The translations under genes and the position numbers were made by a program. A DNA stretch of 64,000 bases from Mrakia gelida (lineage: Eukaryota > Basidiomycota > Tremellomycetes > Cystofilobasidiales > Mrakiaceae), in NCBI GenBank assembly GCA_024345305.1, contig BRON01000010.1:1302001-1366000 (forward strand). Reading direction: 5' to 3'. Within the stretch, counting starts at the first letter, position 1; the number at the start of each line of letters is the position of its first letter. Under the pieces are notes generated by a model. The model was not told the origin of the DNA and ran no database searches. It saw nothing but the letters and a program-made list of their open reading frames with translations. Shown piece after piece: positions 12,250-21,418 of this stretch.

Positions 12250-12875
12250 CGACCGAGGGAGGGAAAGAAGGAGGTCGACGTTGAGGTCGAAGAGCTTGAG
12301 GAGGGGATCGAAAGAGCGAAACCAGCGAAAATCATCATGGGCTAGATTCTTCCCCTGTCCGGAGAGAAAGGGATGCAAAAGCCGAGCCCCTCCGTCCTCA
12401 AACGGGTCAAATATCAGCGTCCAGACTCCAGAGGGAGAGGGAAGAGAAGAGGGAAGGGAGGAGCGAGCTCAACGAACGAGCTTCGTCTCCATCAAGCTCC
12501 CTTCTCTCGTGGTCCGCGGTAGTCAGCAGGCGGAAGTTCGAGGCAGAAGTACATATACATAGATCATCTCTCGGCTGCTGGGACCGGATCTTCTTTGATG
12601 TCGAGGTGGAAAGAGGGGGTGGGAGGGCTCGATTGACGGCGAGGATGGAGCTGTTTGGCGACGGGTCGTCCGATCTTCAGGACAGCGTTTTTCTACATCT
12701 GCATACACCAAAAGGAACGAGACAGAAATTGCGAAGAAAGTTTGGGGCGACTCGTCGTTGGGAGGAAACGAGCAGGACAGCCGAGGCGGCGCTGTTCTCG
12801 ATCTCGCTTTTGGTGACCTCGAGCTCTCCTCCTTCGCCTTCTCTCTCCCATCCACATCGACCTTGAAACCTCAAC
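12250..12875. promoter_or_regulatory. Divergent promoter between 7TM-2 and F-box B
   Basis: This is the mirror image of the spacer at 1461-2092. The 49 bases before the F-box B ATG are identical to those before F-box A. A variant of the shared leader element (TTTTGGTGACCTCGA) lies near 12808-12822. The middle of the spacer is more diverged. Confidence 0.55.
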
Positions 12876-14057
12876 ATGTCCTCTTCCCCCTCTCTTCCTC
12901 TCCCCTTTCTCCCCACTGAAGTCAAGAAGGAGATCCTCAAGTTCTGCGACCAGCCTACGCTCGCAAAGACGTCCATCCTTTCCCTCGAGTTCCTCGAGCT
13001 CTCCTCCCCTCTCCTCTACCGCCATATCGAGTTTGAGGGACCAGAGGGGTTGACCAAATTTTTGACCCTCTTCGTACGTATCGGCTCCTGGTCGGAGTCT
13101 AACAACAAACATGGACGACGTTGAGGAAAGGCGGGAGAAGCCTCGAAGATAGACGACCTCTCCGCCTCGCTCACAAGCTGATCCATCTCTCTCCTCCCCC
13201 TCCTTCCCAGGCCACGAACAGACAGCCTTCCCTCGAGCCCTACCTCAATCTCTTTCTCGTCGTCCAATCCGTCACCTACACGGATATCAAGGGAAAACCC
13301 TTCCTGGAGGAGGACGAAGAAGAGTACGAGGGAGCTCCGACCAAACCCTTCTTCCATCCAGCTCGCCTTCATCTTCCTTCCTCTCCCACTCCAGGCCACC
13401 TCCCCCTCCAATCCCTCGAGATCCTCCTTCCCGACAGCGACAGTACCTCGTTCTCCGATCTCCGAGACTTCTTCGATCCCGTCGTCCTCAAAATCCAAGG
13501 AGCTGCAGCGAGCGGAAAGGTGTCGTGGATCTCCCTCGAATTCAACAGATGGACGCGACTTCAAGAGCTCGTCTTGGTGGACGCGTTCTTCCCTTCCTCG
13601 CTCTGGAGGAACCTCTCCTTTGGAGCTTGGAACAGACCTGGGAACGGAAGAGCAGGAGGAAGGGGATTGCGTGTGGTCTTCGATCGTTCGGTGAAGAGCG
13701 GTATCGAGTTGGTCTGCTCGGACCTTGTCGTCGATGGGGGTGACTTTGGCAAGTGGGCAGCTTCGTTCGTCAACGAAGTCGTCGTTCACGTCTGCTCCGA
13801 GAAGCAGAAGGTCTTCCTACTCGATCAGCTCAAAGCCTCGAGCTTCCTTCCCCTCACGACCGTCCTCGTCAAGTTGCCTGAGGAAAGGTTCGTCTTTTCC
13901 GCTTCTTCCTCTTTGTCGTTCCAGTCCTTTCTCGTTTCTCGTTTCTGACCATCGCGTCGTCCTTCTTCGAAATTCCAGCAAAGACTCCGAGAAGGAGGTC
14001 GACGCGTACGCGACTCATCCTCTTCGCGTTCTACCTCATCTCGCATACGTGCCCTGA
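12876..14057 (+). CDS. F-box-like protein, paralog B
   Basis: Three exons (12876-13073, 13211-13887, 13979-14057) join in phase to give 317 residues. The first 66 residues are nearly identical to paralog A, including LPTEVKKEILKFC and SSPLLYRH. This is consistent with an F-box that would bind Skp1. The second exon matches A in order but less closely, with the shared segment WTRLQELVLVDAFF. The C-terminal exon is longer than in A. The promoter is shared with 7TM-2 in head-to-head arrangement. Unlike copy C, the frame is intact. Substrate and function are unknown. Confidence 0.82.
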
Positions 14058-15104
14058 ACTCTTCTCCTCTTCTCAATTGACCCAGAACCTTCACCGACCC
14101 GTACGCAGCTTTCATGCTTGCTCTGCAGGGGGCTAGAACCTGATGGCGCTAGGTGATCTGAGGGGAAGCGAGCAGGACTCTTGGTTCGGACGCGCGCGTC
14201 GGTCAGGTCGAGGAGGAGCTGGGGGGATCCATGACCTGCTCTTGATGCTCCCGAAAAAAGAAAGGACTCGAGTCCCCGAGATCACGAACTCGAAAGCCGA
14301 GCTACTCGTTCGTCGAGAGGTTGGTAGGCTTGCTTCGTCGCCGTCCCGTCTCGAGATCGATGAGCTTCGACGCGTCGAGCGAATCTGCTCCCCTTCTTTT
14401 CTGCCGGGGGAATTCAAGACCCACCTGCTAGAAAGTTGAATCGAGCCCAAGTAGGCCGGCGGTGAGATCTTGAATCGATAAAACAGGCGCCGCGCAGGAG
14501 GGAACGAAGGTCGCGAACTGGAGACGTCGACGTGTCTGCGTCCCTCCGATTCTTTGTTTTCTATCCCGATCTTCTCGACGCTCTATCCCAGCCTCCAGAA
14601 ACATCTCTAAGTTGAAGAAAAGGTGGCTCCCAAAGTTTTCCGGAGGGATTAAAATGAGTTCGTTTGGACTTCCTTTCATCAACCCCAGGATGGCCCAGCG
14701 GTATACCGTCTGGGCTTGTTCCAACAACCCGTAAACCGTTCCCCTTACTAAGACCTACTTCTCTCTCTGTACGACGGAGATCGCAGATCGGTCCATAAGG
14801 AGGGAGCGCGCGCAGACGGGTTGAGCAGTTCGCTCTTCGAGCCTAGCTCGAGCGGCTGTTGTCTCTTTTTTGTTCGTTTCAATGAAGAGGAAATGTAGAG
14901 GTCAGAGGAGGGATTTGAACTCTTGTCCGTTTTGTGCAAAAAGATGGCGGGAAGGGAGGGGAGGGAGGAGGGTCGGTTGAGATCGAAATCGACGCGTCGC
15001 GGCTTCGTTTCGATGTCTCTCCAACCTGTGCTCGTCTCGCCATCCAGTGTTTTTTTCGGGAGAGTAAAATGCATACATCGGTAGCTACGCGTCTCGAGAT
15101 GGTA
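14058..15104. other. Spacer between two converging genes
   Basis: About 1 kb lies between the 3' ends of F-box B and the cysteine-motif gene. It carries several long but unsupported open frames with no splice pattern or family resemblance. Two tRNA-like motifs, near 14695 and 14908, were examined and rejected. No gene is claimed. Confidence 0.4.
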
Positions 15105-16307
15105 TCAGAACAGACCCCAGCTTCGATGAACGAGCATCAACGACGGCTCAAGAAGCACTCTTTGCACCAAGCCCTCCGGACTGACTCTGCCCCCCTCCTT
15201 CTTCTGTTTCTCCCCATCTCCTGTCCCACCCAAATCCTTCCTAGCCACGCTATAGGAATCTTCCTCGACCTCGACGGACTCATCCTCTGCGAGTCCCAGC
15301 GCTCGTGCGAATCTTCGAAATCGGTTCCGTTCCTCGACGGCGAGCTCCTGAGACGACCCGAACGCGACGCTCCCAGACCTATGGATCACCCGAGACTCGG
15401 AGAAGGGTTCCGGAAGCCTGATTGTTGAGAGGCGGGTGTCGTTCGTGGACGAGGAGGAGACGGGAAGGAACGGGATTCCGACGACGAGATCAAGGAGGTG
15501 TCCGTGGAGAGTGGAGCTCCAATCGCGATAGACGAACGGCGAGAGAACGAGGTCCAGTGCGAAGAGTTTGAGGAAGCATGTGATCTGGTGGTGCGTAGCA
15601 GGCCAAGAAGAAGAAAGGAAAGGTCAGCAGTCAGTCACTGACAGACGCGGACGACTCGAGTCAAGAGAGAGAGAGAGAGGTGAACTCGCCTTTGGGATGT
15701 ACGTGGACTTCAAAGAGCCGATGAAAAGGTCGCGACGATCCCAATCTCCCTCGAGTTCTGAGTCGTTCGGCCATCCACAGCAGTAGTACCAAGCTGGGCA
15801 ATCGATTCCACAGGTGTGCTCCGTCGCAAACTCTCGTTGGTATTCGCACTTCCCCTCCCTCTCGACCATGGCTCGTCTCGCGTCCGGAAGGAGGGAGAGG
15901 AAGAGCTGATCGAGGACCTCGTCGACGATCTCAGGTGGGAGGGAAGCGATTGTGAGGCGATGGAATGACGAGGAAGGTGTGAGGAAGGAGAGGGTGGAGG
16001 AGCGAGCTCGGAGATGGAGGAGGAGGAAGAAGACTCTCAGCTGGTTTGCTTCGCTCGTAGGCTTCGATGCCTGAGGAAGCAAAGAAGAGACGAGTCAGAG
16101 GAGAGGCCTAAGGACGGGTACACGAGAGAGTTCAGCATACCGAGAAGAAGAGGCGTCGTCTCGACTGGAAGAAGAAAGGGAAGGGAGGAGTGAAACGGTG
16201 AGCTCGAGCTCGCCTTCTTCTTCAAGCACCCTTTCCTTCAGCGAGACAGGCGACTCACGCTGAATTCCCCAAGCGAGTGATACAGTAGAGCCATCCATGT
16301 CTTTCAT
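15105..16307 (-). CDS. CGIDC cysteine-motif protein, copy B (5' frame unresolved)
   Basis: Exons proposed on the minus strand are 16259-16307, 16141-16164, 15690-16070 and 15105-15585. Exon 3 carries an F-box-like segment (SLPPEIVDEVLDQL) and the family hallmark CGIDCPAWYYCCGW with flanking cysteines. The last exon shares VVGIPFLP and a C-terminal LMLVHRSW with copy C1. The intron after 15690 uses a GC donor. Homology places exon 3 in a frame that does not follow from exons 1-2: the join is off by one base, and the predicted frame soon meets a stop. Either the first exons are wrong, an acceptor inside exon 3 is used, or the gene is broken. I do not recognise a known family. It could be a cysteine-stabilised F-box variant. 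Confidence 0.55.
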
Positions 16308-16465
16308 GGCTTTGTCAGAGAGCGATAAAAGTAGGGTGTGAGTGTCAAAAGGGAAAGAAAGGGAGCAGCGGACGAACCTTCGCTGCCAGACTCTTCCGGC
16401 GTCACCGAACCTGTCTCGACTCTCCTAACTTCCACGACCTCACTCAACCTTCAATCTTTCCACAG
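16308..16465. promoter_or_regulatory. Compact divergent promoter
   Basis: Only 158 bases separate the start codons of the cysteine-motif gene (minus) and the four-transmembrane gene (plus). CT-rich tracts precede each ATG. No specific factor site is recognised. Confidence 0.5.
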
Positions 16466-18180
16466 ATGAACAACGGTAAGGTCTTCTTCGTGGCTCTGTC
16501 GACTCATCTATGCATCGAGCTGACCTTGTCTTGCCTCCCTTCTTCCCTCCCTCCTTCGTCTGTCAACCAAACCATCGTCCCTCCTCGCCACCTCGCCTCC
16601 CTCACACCCTTCTCCCTCTCGCTTCCTACGAACGATCTACTCTCTCTGCCTCGTTCTTCTCAGGCCAACAAGCTCCTCCACCGGCGTATGGTCTTCAACG
16701 TCCCATCAACACACTGACTCGAGTCCAGCCTCGTTCTCTACGGATCGTGATCCTTTGTTTCGTGAGCTCAACCTTCAGATCCCTTCCCTCCCTCTGCTCT
16801 CTCTCTCTTCCTCCTTCCGTTCATCGAGCTTATCCCTTTTCTCTTTCGATCCTCTCAGACTCTCTGCGGCTGCATCTGGGCCACCGTCTGGGGAGTTCGT
16901 GATCTCAAGGATCTGAACGATGAAGGAGGTCAGTCAGGTTGTCGAACGAGGGGGGCGGTGTCGGTCGAACGAGAGCTCACCTTCTTCCTCCTTCTCCCTG
17001 CCTCCCTTCACCTCTTTCGCCTCGTCTACAGAGACCTCCAAGATGAAGGTGTTCGATACCATCACCGGAATTATCTACCTCGTCATCGCTGCGATTGAAC
17101 TGGGAGGTTTCCTCGCTGCTCTCAAGGTTCGCCCTCCCCTCCTCCTCCTCGAACTTCAGTTCAGACCGAACGACTGATCGTCCACTCTCCTTTCCAGAAC
17201 ACTGCTCGACTCGTCCGAATCTACGCCTTCCTATCCATCGGATCCATTATCCTCGCAGGAGCTGGTGGGATTATCCAGGTGATCCGTCACTTCGCCCTCA
17301 AGGCAGCCATCAAGTCCAAGTGCGTGACCGATTCGACTGGGACGTTCGAGTCGAGCTCCTACTGGGGAAGCAGTTCGACCTTCACCTACACCGAGGGAGA
17401 GGCCATCACCTACTGTGATAAGCTCTTCTCGAGGAATACGTGGTACTACATCGTTTGGTTGTTCGCTGTGAGTCCTTTTGATCCGCTCTTTCGCGACCTC
17501 GCGTTCGTTCGAAGTCGGCGAGCTCGAGCTCACCCTCTTTGTTTCGTGCGTTCTCCTTCAGGCCGTCTTCTTCGCCTCCATGGCCTCCCTCTTCACCTTC
17601 GCGTTCGCTCGTCAACTCGCCAACCCTTCCGCTTACCCTACCGCAGGAGGAGGTCTTCGTCCTTCGCACGACCAAGGGATGCCGCTTCAGCAGTACCAGT
17701 CGCGTCTCCCAGAGGATTACGTTCCTCCTTATCGTTAGTACCCCTTCCAGTACCTCCTCGCCACCTCCCGAGCGTCATTCCCTCTCTCTCTCTCTCGTCT
17801 CACCCCCAGAACTAACGCGTCCTCTTCTCTCGCTTCCCTCCCTCTCCTCCCTCTCAGCCGGACCCCCACCCAACCAGTCCTCCTCAGCATACGACACCGA
17901 CCTCAAATCCCCCAACCAAGCCACCTCCTTCATCCCCGTCTCAGCAGAGGACGAAGCCTGGAACCGGTCCCTCGCTGAATCGGAACGACGCGAGTGGGAG
18001 CAGCACGAGGCGAATCAGCGTCAGGATCGCGGGGTTGTGGGAGGGAACGAGGCTGAGGACGAGGCTTGGGAGGAGGCTAGGAGAGGGGCCGGGACGGCGA
18101 ATGTTGGAGGAGGTGGGAACCCATTTGCGGATAGTAGGAGGAGGGGGGATGGGGAGGAGGATCAGGGAGGGAGGGTTTGA
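16466..18180 (+). CDS. Four-transmembrane membrane protein, function unknown
   Basis: Seven exons (16466-16475, 16664-16761, 16859-16928, 17032-17126, 17198-17467, 17562-17733, 17858-18180) join in phase to give 345 residues. The first coding exon is only 10 bases. A short Pro-rich N-terminus is followed by four hydrophobic segments, at roughly residues 30-52, 60-85, 95-115 and 150-175. A Cys-containing loop (KSKCVTDS ... YCDKLF) lies between TM3 and TM4. The tail after residue 185 is long, polar and rich in Asn/Gln/Glu/Arg, probably cytosolic. The topology resembles MARVEL or tetraspan proteins of the fungal plasma membrane or vacuole, but no signature allows a firm family call. Confidence 0.8.
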
Positions 18181-18849
18181 TTCTGAGTTCAGGTCGACGC
18201 GTTTTTTTTTTACGTCTTTGTTCTTTCCCTCGAGGCTGGGATTTTGGTACACCTACATTCCCTTTATCTACACTTGTTTCTTCTGGGACTCTTTTCATTG
18301 TTTCTATCCACCACCTACTACTGCTCCCCTTGTTCTTTTTCATCTCGCCCTTGCTCTCGCACACGAATCATGACTTTGCTCTCCGCCCTTCTCTCTTCCT
18401 CTTTCGCAAGACCAGGTTCGTTTCGTTTTCTGTGGGTACACATGGGATAAAGCAAAGCAGTAAAGACAGTGTTGCGAACGAGAGCGAGACAGAGGCAAAG
18501 CAAAACGAGAGTGCAGCAGTGTGGGAACGAAGGAGCGACGAGACGAGAGCGAGAGCGAGGAATGAAAGGACAAAACGAGCGTGAGGGAACGAGCGAGGGT
18601 GAAGCAAAAAGCAAGAAGCAAGGTGAGGAAAGCAAGATATGTACGTTTTGAAGCAAAGCAAAGGGGACGAAAGCAAAAGACGACGACGCGACAAGCGAGA
18701 GGGAACGAAGGTGAAGCAAGGAGAAGGAAAGCAAAGGAGATGTGAAGCAAGATGAAGCAAAGAGAGACAACGGGAAACCCTGGGGAAAGAGATGAAAAGC
18801 AAGCAAGCGAGGAGGAAAAAGCAAGGAGAAAGAGAGCAAGCACGACGAA
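18181..18849. other. Convergent intergenic region
   Basis: The 3' ends of the four-transmembrane gene (plus) and the hypothetical gene at 18850 (minus) face each other here. A T-rich stretch at 18190-18370 probably belongs to the first gene's 3' UTR. The rest is the AAGCAA-rich tract listed separately. Confidence 0.5.
18440..18845 (+). repeat. AAGCAA/GCAAAG-rich low-complexity tract
   Basis: Over about 400 bases the plus strand is strongly purine-biased. It repeats short words such as AAGCAA, GCAAAG and AAGCAAG more than a dozen times at irregular spacing. The flanking coding DNA does not show this. It is not a perfect tandem array. Seen from the convergent gene it is a CT-rich 3' flank, possibly a terminator or UTR element. 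A weaker version of the bias occurs near 20700-20750. Confidence 0.55.
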
Positions 18850-20392
18850 TCAGAACCCCAACCCCCGAACAACCTCTCCCTCGGCACTCTCCACTCCCGC
18901 AAACCCAGCCGAGCTCCTCCTCCTCGGAGGAAGAGCCTTGATCGCCACGACGTCTTCGCGCCTGTAGCTGTAATCCTCGTGCTCGTGCTCCTGGACGACC
19001 TTGACAGGTTCCTCTCCCTCCTCCTCCTCCTCGGACGATTCCTCGGACGACGAAGAGTATGACGAGTTGGACCAGAGTGACGAGGTAGGGCTGAGGGGAG
19101 GGACTCCTCCGTTTCCGTCCTCGGAAGACGACGAGGGCGAAGCCAACCCCCACGATTGCTGAAGAGGCGATCCGACGGCCACGAGAGGAGAAGGAGCCGC
19201 TCGGTGTTTCTTCTCAATAGCAACCAGAGAATCCTCCCATCGGTTCCTTCTCTCCTCTCGCTCGTGTTTCCTGACGAGTTTTTCGAGCGCGACGATGGAG
19301 GATTGGGTTTCGACGTGGGAGGAAAGGTGGGTTGCGTAGGTGTTTCGGAGGTGGGTTGGGAGGGCTGCTGAGGGAGGGAAGGGGAGGGAGGATTTGGGAG
19401 AGGGGTGGGGAGAGGGAGAGGTGGAGCGGGAGGAGGGGGAGAAGGTAGGGGATGCGGGAGGGGTGGTGGGGTGACCGGAGATGGAGAGGAGGACTCGGAG
19501 TTCGGACTCGGTTTTGGTGAGGGTTTGGGAGTGGGTTTGGATGATGGATTGGGAGGTGAAGAGGATGTAGGTTGGGGGGAGACTGTGGGGAACGAAAAGA
19601 GAAGAGGAAGGAGAGAGAGTGAAGGGAGTCAGCGGGAGGGCAAAACGGACGAGACGACGTGAAGGCGCGAGCGCGCGAACGAACGAAACAGCGACGAAGA
19701 ACGAAGAAGAAGGTTGATACTCACAGAGCCTTCAACCCAGTGAGAACCCATCGTCTGTAGCAGTCCACGAGTGAAGACCTAGCCAACCTCCTGTGCTGCC
19801 TAGCGCTCAACTCCCTCCCAACGACGGACTGCTGCTGAACGGCGGAGGCGACCTCCATCGTCTCCTCCTTCTTCGGCGACAAGAGAGGACCCAAGAGGCT
19901 CATCAACATGCTCTCCCCCTTCTTCAGCGTAGGCCTCACACTCTCCCTAGCCCTCTCGACCCGCTCAGCCGCCGCCGAAGCAGCCCCCTTCTCCATCAGC
20001 CTCCCGCTCTCCAAGACATGATCCCTCACCTCATCGAGGACCTTCCCCGCTCCAGCCTCTCGAAGAGGCATGACCACTCCCGATCCATCGACGAGGAGGA
20101 TCTGGATTTCTCCGAGGGCTGGGAGGAAGGTGACTTCTTGAACGATGGTTGAGATCCAGGAGGAGGATTCTCCCGTGAGGAGGGTGGGGCAAGGGAGGTT
20201 GTTGAGCTTGCAGGTTTGGTGGTGAGAGAGAAGAGCGGGTGGGGCGGGGAGGTGGTGAGGCGTGTAGGGGTTGTAGGGCGAAGAAGAGGAGGAGGAGGAG
20301 GAGGAAGAGGCGGTTGGGGAGGGGAGGGTGAAGAGGATGGTGGGAGGAGCGGGAGCGGAGGGAGTGGGGAGAGGGAGGAGTCGAAGAAGCAT
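18850..20392 (-). CDS. Hypothetical protein with coiled regions and acidic Ser-rich C-terminus
   Basis: Two exons (19725-20392, 18850-19582) join in phase to give 466 residues. The N-terminal part is Pro/Ser-rich, with a poly-Ser run near residues 30-40. A more ordered middle follows (SWISTIVQEVTFLPALGEI, residues about 80-100), then a basic helical region ending CYRRWVLTGLKAL. The second exon begins with a helix (SIIQTHSQTLTKTESELR). It continues into a Pro/Ser/Thr-rich linker, a charged coiled segment and a Ser/Glu-rich tail. No family is recognised. The pattern of helix, disorder and coil would suit a scaffold or autophagy-type protein, but that is a guess. A 5' UTR intron precedes the ATG. 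Confidence 0.7.
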
Positions 20393-21418
20393 TGCGTTCG
20401 AGGGGAGGTTTTGGGTAGGTGGTAGTAGAGGTTGGAAGGTTGAAAGGTTGACGGGCTAAAGAAGGACCATTCCAAAGGAGGGAAGAAGTCAGCGAAGGGA
20501 AGAGAAGAAGACTGGAACAGAAGAGCGAGACGAACCTGATGTGAGGTCGAGCTGAAGAGCTGAACGAAGGTCGGTCGAGAGCGAGAGTCGAGAGAAAGGA
20601 GAAAGAGAAGAAGCAAGAAAGGTAGGTGATGGATGAGAATCAGAGAGTGAGGAGAAAGCTGTCGTCTCTTGAGCCCGTGCTTGGTCGGTCAAAAAAAGGT
20701 GATGGGCACGCAAGGGAAGCAAGGGAAGGGAAGGAAAGGTGTCTCGCGAGTTCCCTTCCCTCCCCGTTCCCTCCTCGATTGCTCTTGATCGGAGGGAAAA
20801 AACTCCCCCACGAGGGACATGGGATGCCGGATGCCGAGCAAGCAAGAGATCGTGGGGTGTCAGACCGTTTGTAGGTGATAAGCAACGCAGCGAGGAAGGA
20901 GAAAGGGAGGGTGAGACGGATCAGGTTGGGAGGTGACGGGAGGATTATTGAAGATCAGACGCGCCTCTTTCTTTCCTCCCTTGCCTTCCCTTGCTTTGTC
21001 CATCGTTTACTTACTTAGTCCGCTCTACTCTCCAAAGTTCTCGCTTCCAACTCATCGATGATCATCTTGGAGTTTTGTTTTCTTGGCCTTTTTGGAGCAG
21101 GACGAAACCCAACGGAAGAAAAGAAGAAAGGCATCCTTCGTCTCGCTCGCGCGACCGAGGTCCTGTCTCGCTCACTCGCCCTTCCTCTCAGTAGTTACTC
21201 CCTGCCGGTCTGCCCTGAATATTCATCCATTCCCCCCGGAGGAAGAAGCTCCGATCTGATGACTATCACATACTCCGTCTTGATCGATCCTTTCGGAGAA
21301 ACACGAGGGAGGGCGGAAGCGAAGAGGCGAGACAGGTGCGTCGAAGAGGCGAGTCTTGATCAATTCGTGTCGTTCAATTCGCACACACGCACGTAAACGA
21401 GTTATCTAGATAAGCAGT
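20393..21418. promoter_or_regulatory. 5' region of the hypothetical gene, with a 5' UTR intron
   Basis: A clear intron lies on the minus strand at 20456-20535: donor GTTCGTCTC, branch GCTGAC, acceptor TTTAG. It ends 63 bases before the ATG. The exon upstream of it has no ATG, so it is taken as untranslated. The remaining 800 bases up to the RCY1 stop show purine-rich patches and no gene. Confidence 0.55.

Noticed and set aside
14688..14745. tRNA-like A-box sequence GGCCCAGCGGTATACCG
   Set aside because: The following B-box-like stretch is only about 20 bases away and no cloverleaf arms pair.
14885..14945. Minus-strand B-box-like GTTCAAATCC
   Set aside because: The T-stem does not pair properly and no A-box or acceptor stem is found at tRNA distance.
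18318..19223. 301-codon open frame on the minus strand
   Set aside because: It is driven by the low-complexity AAGCAA tract and overlaps the better-supported gene at 18850.
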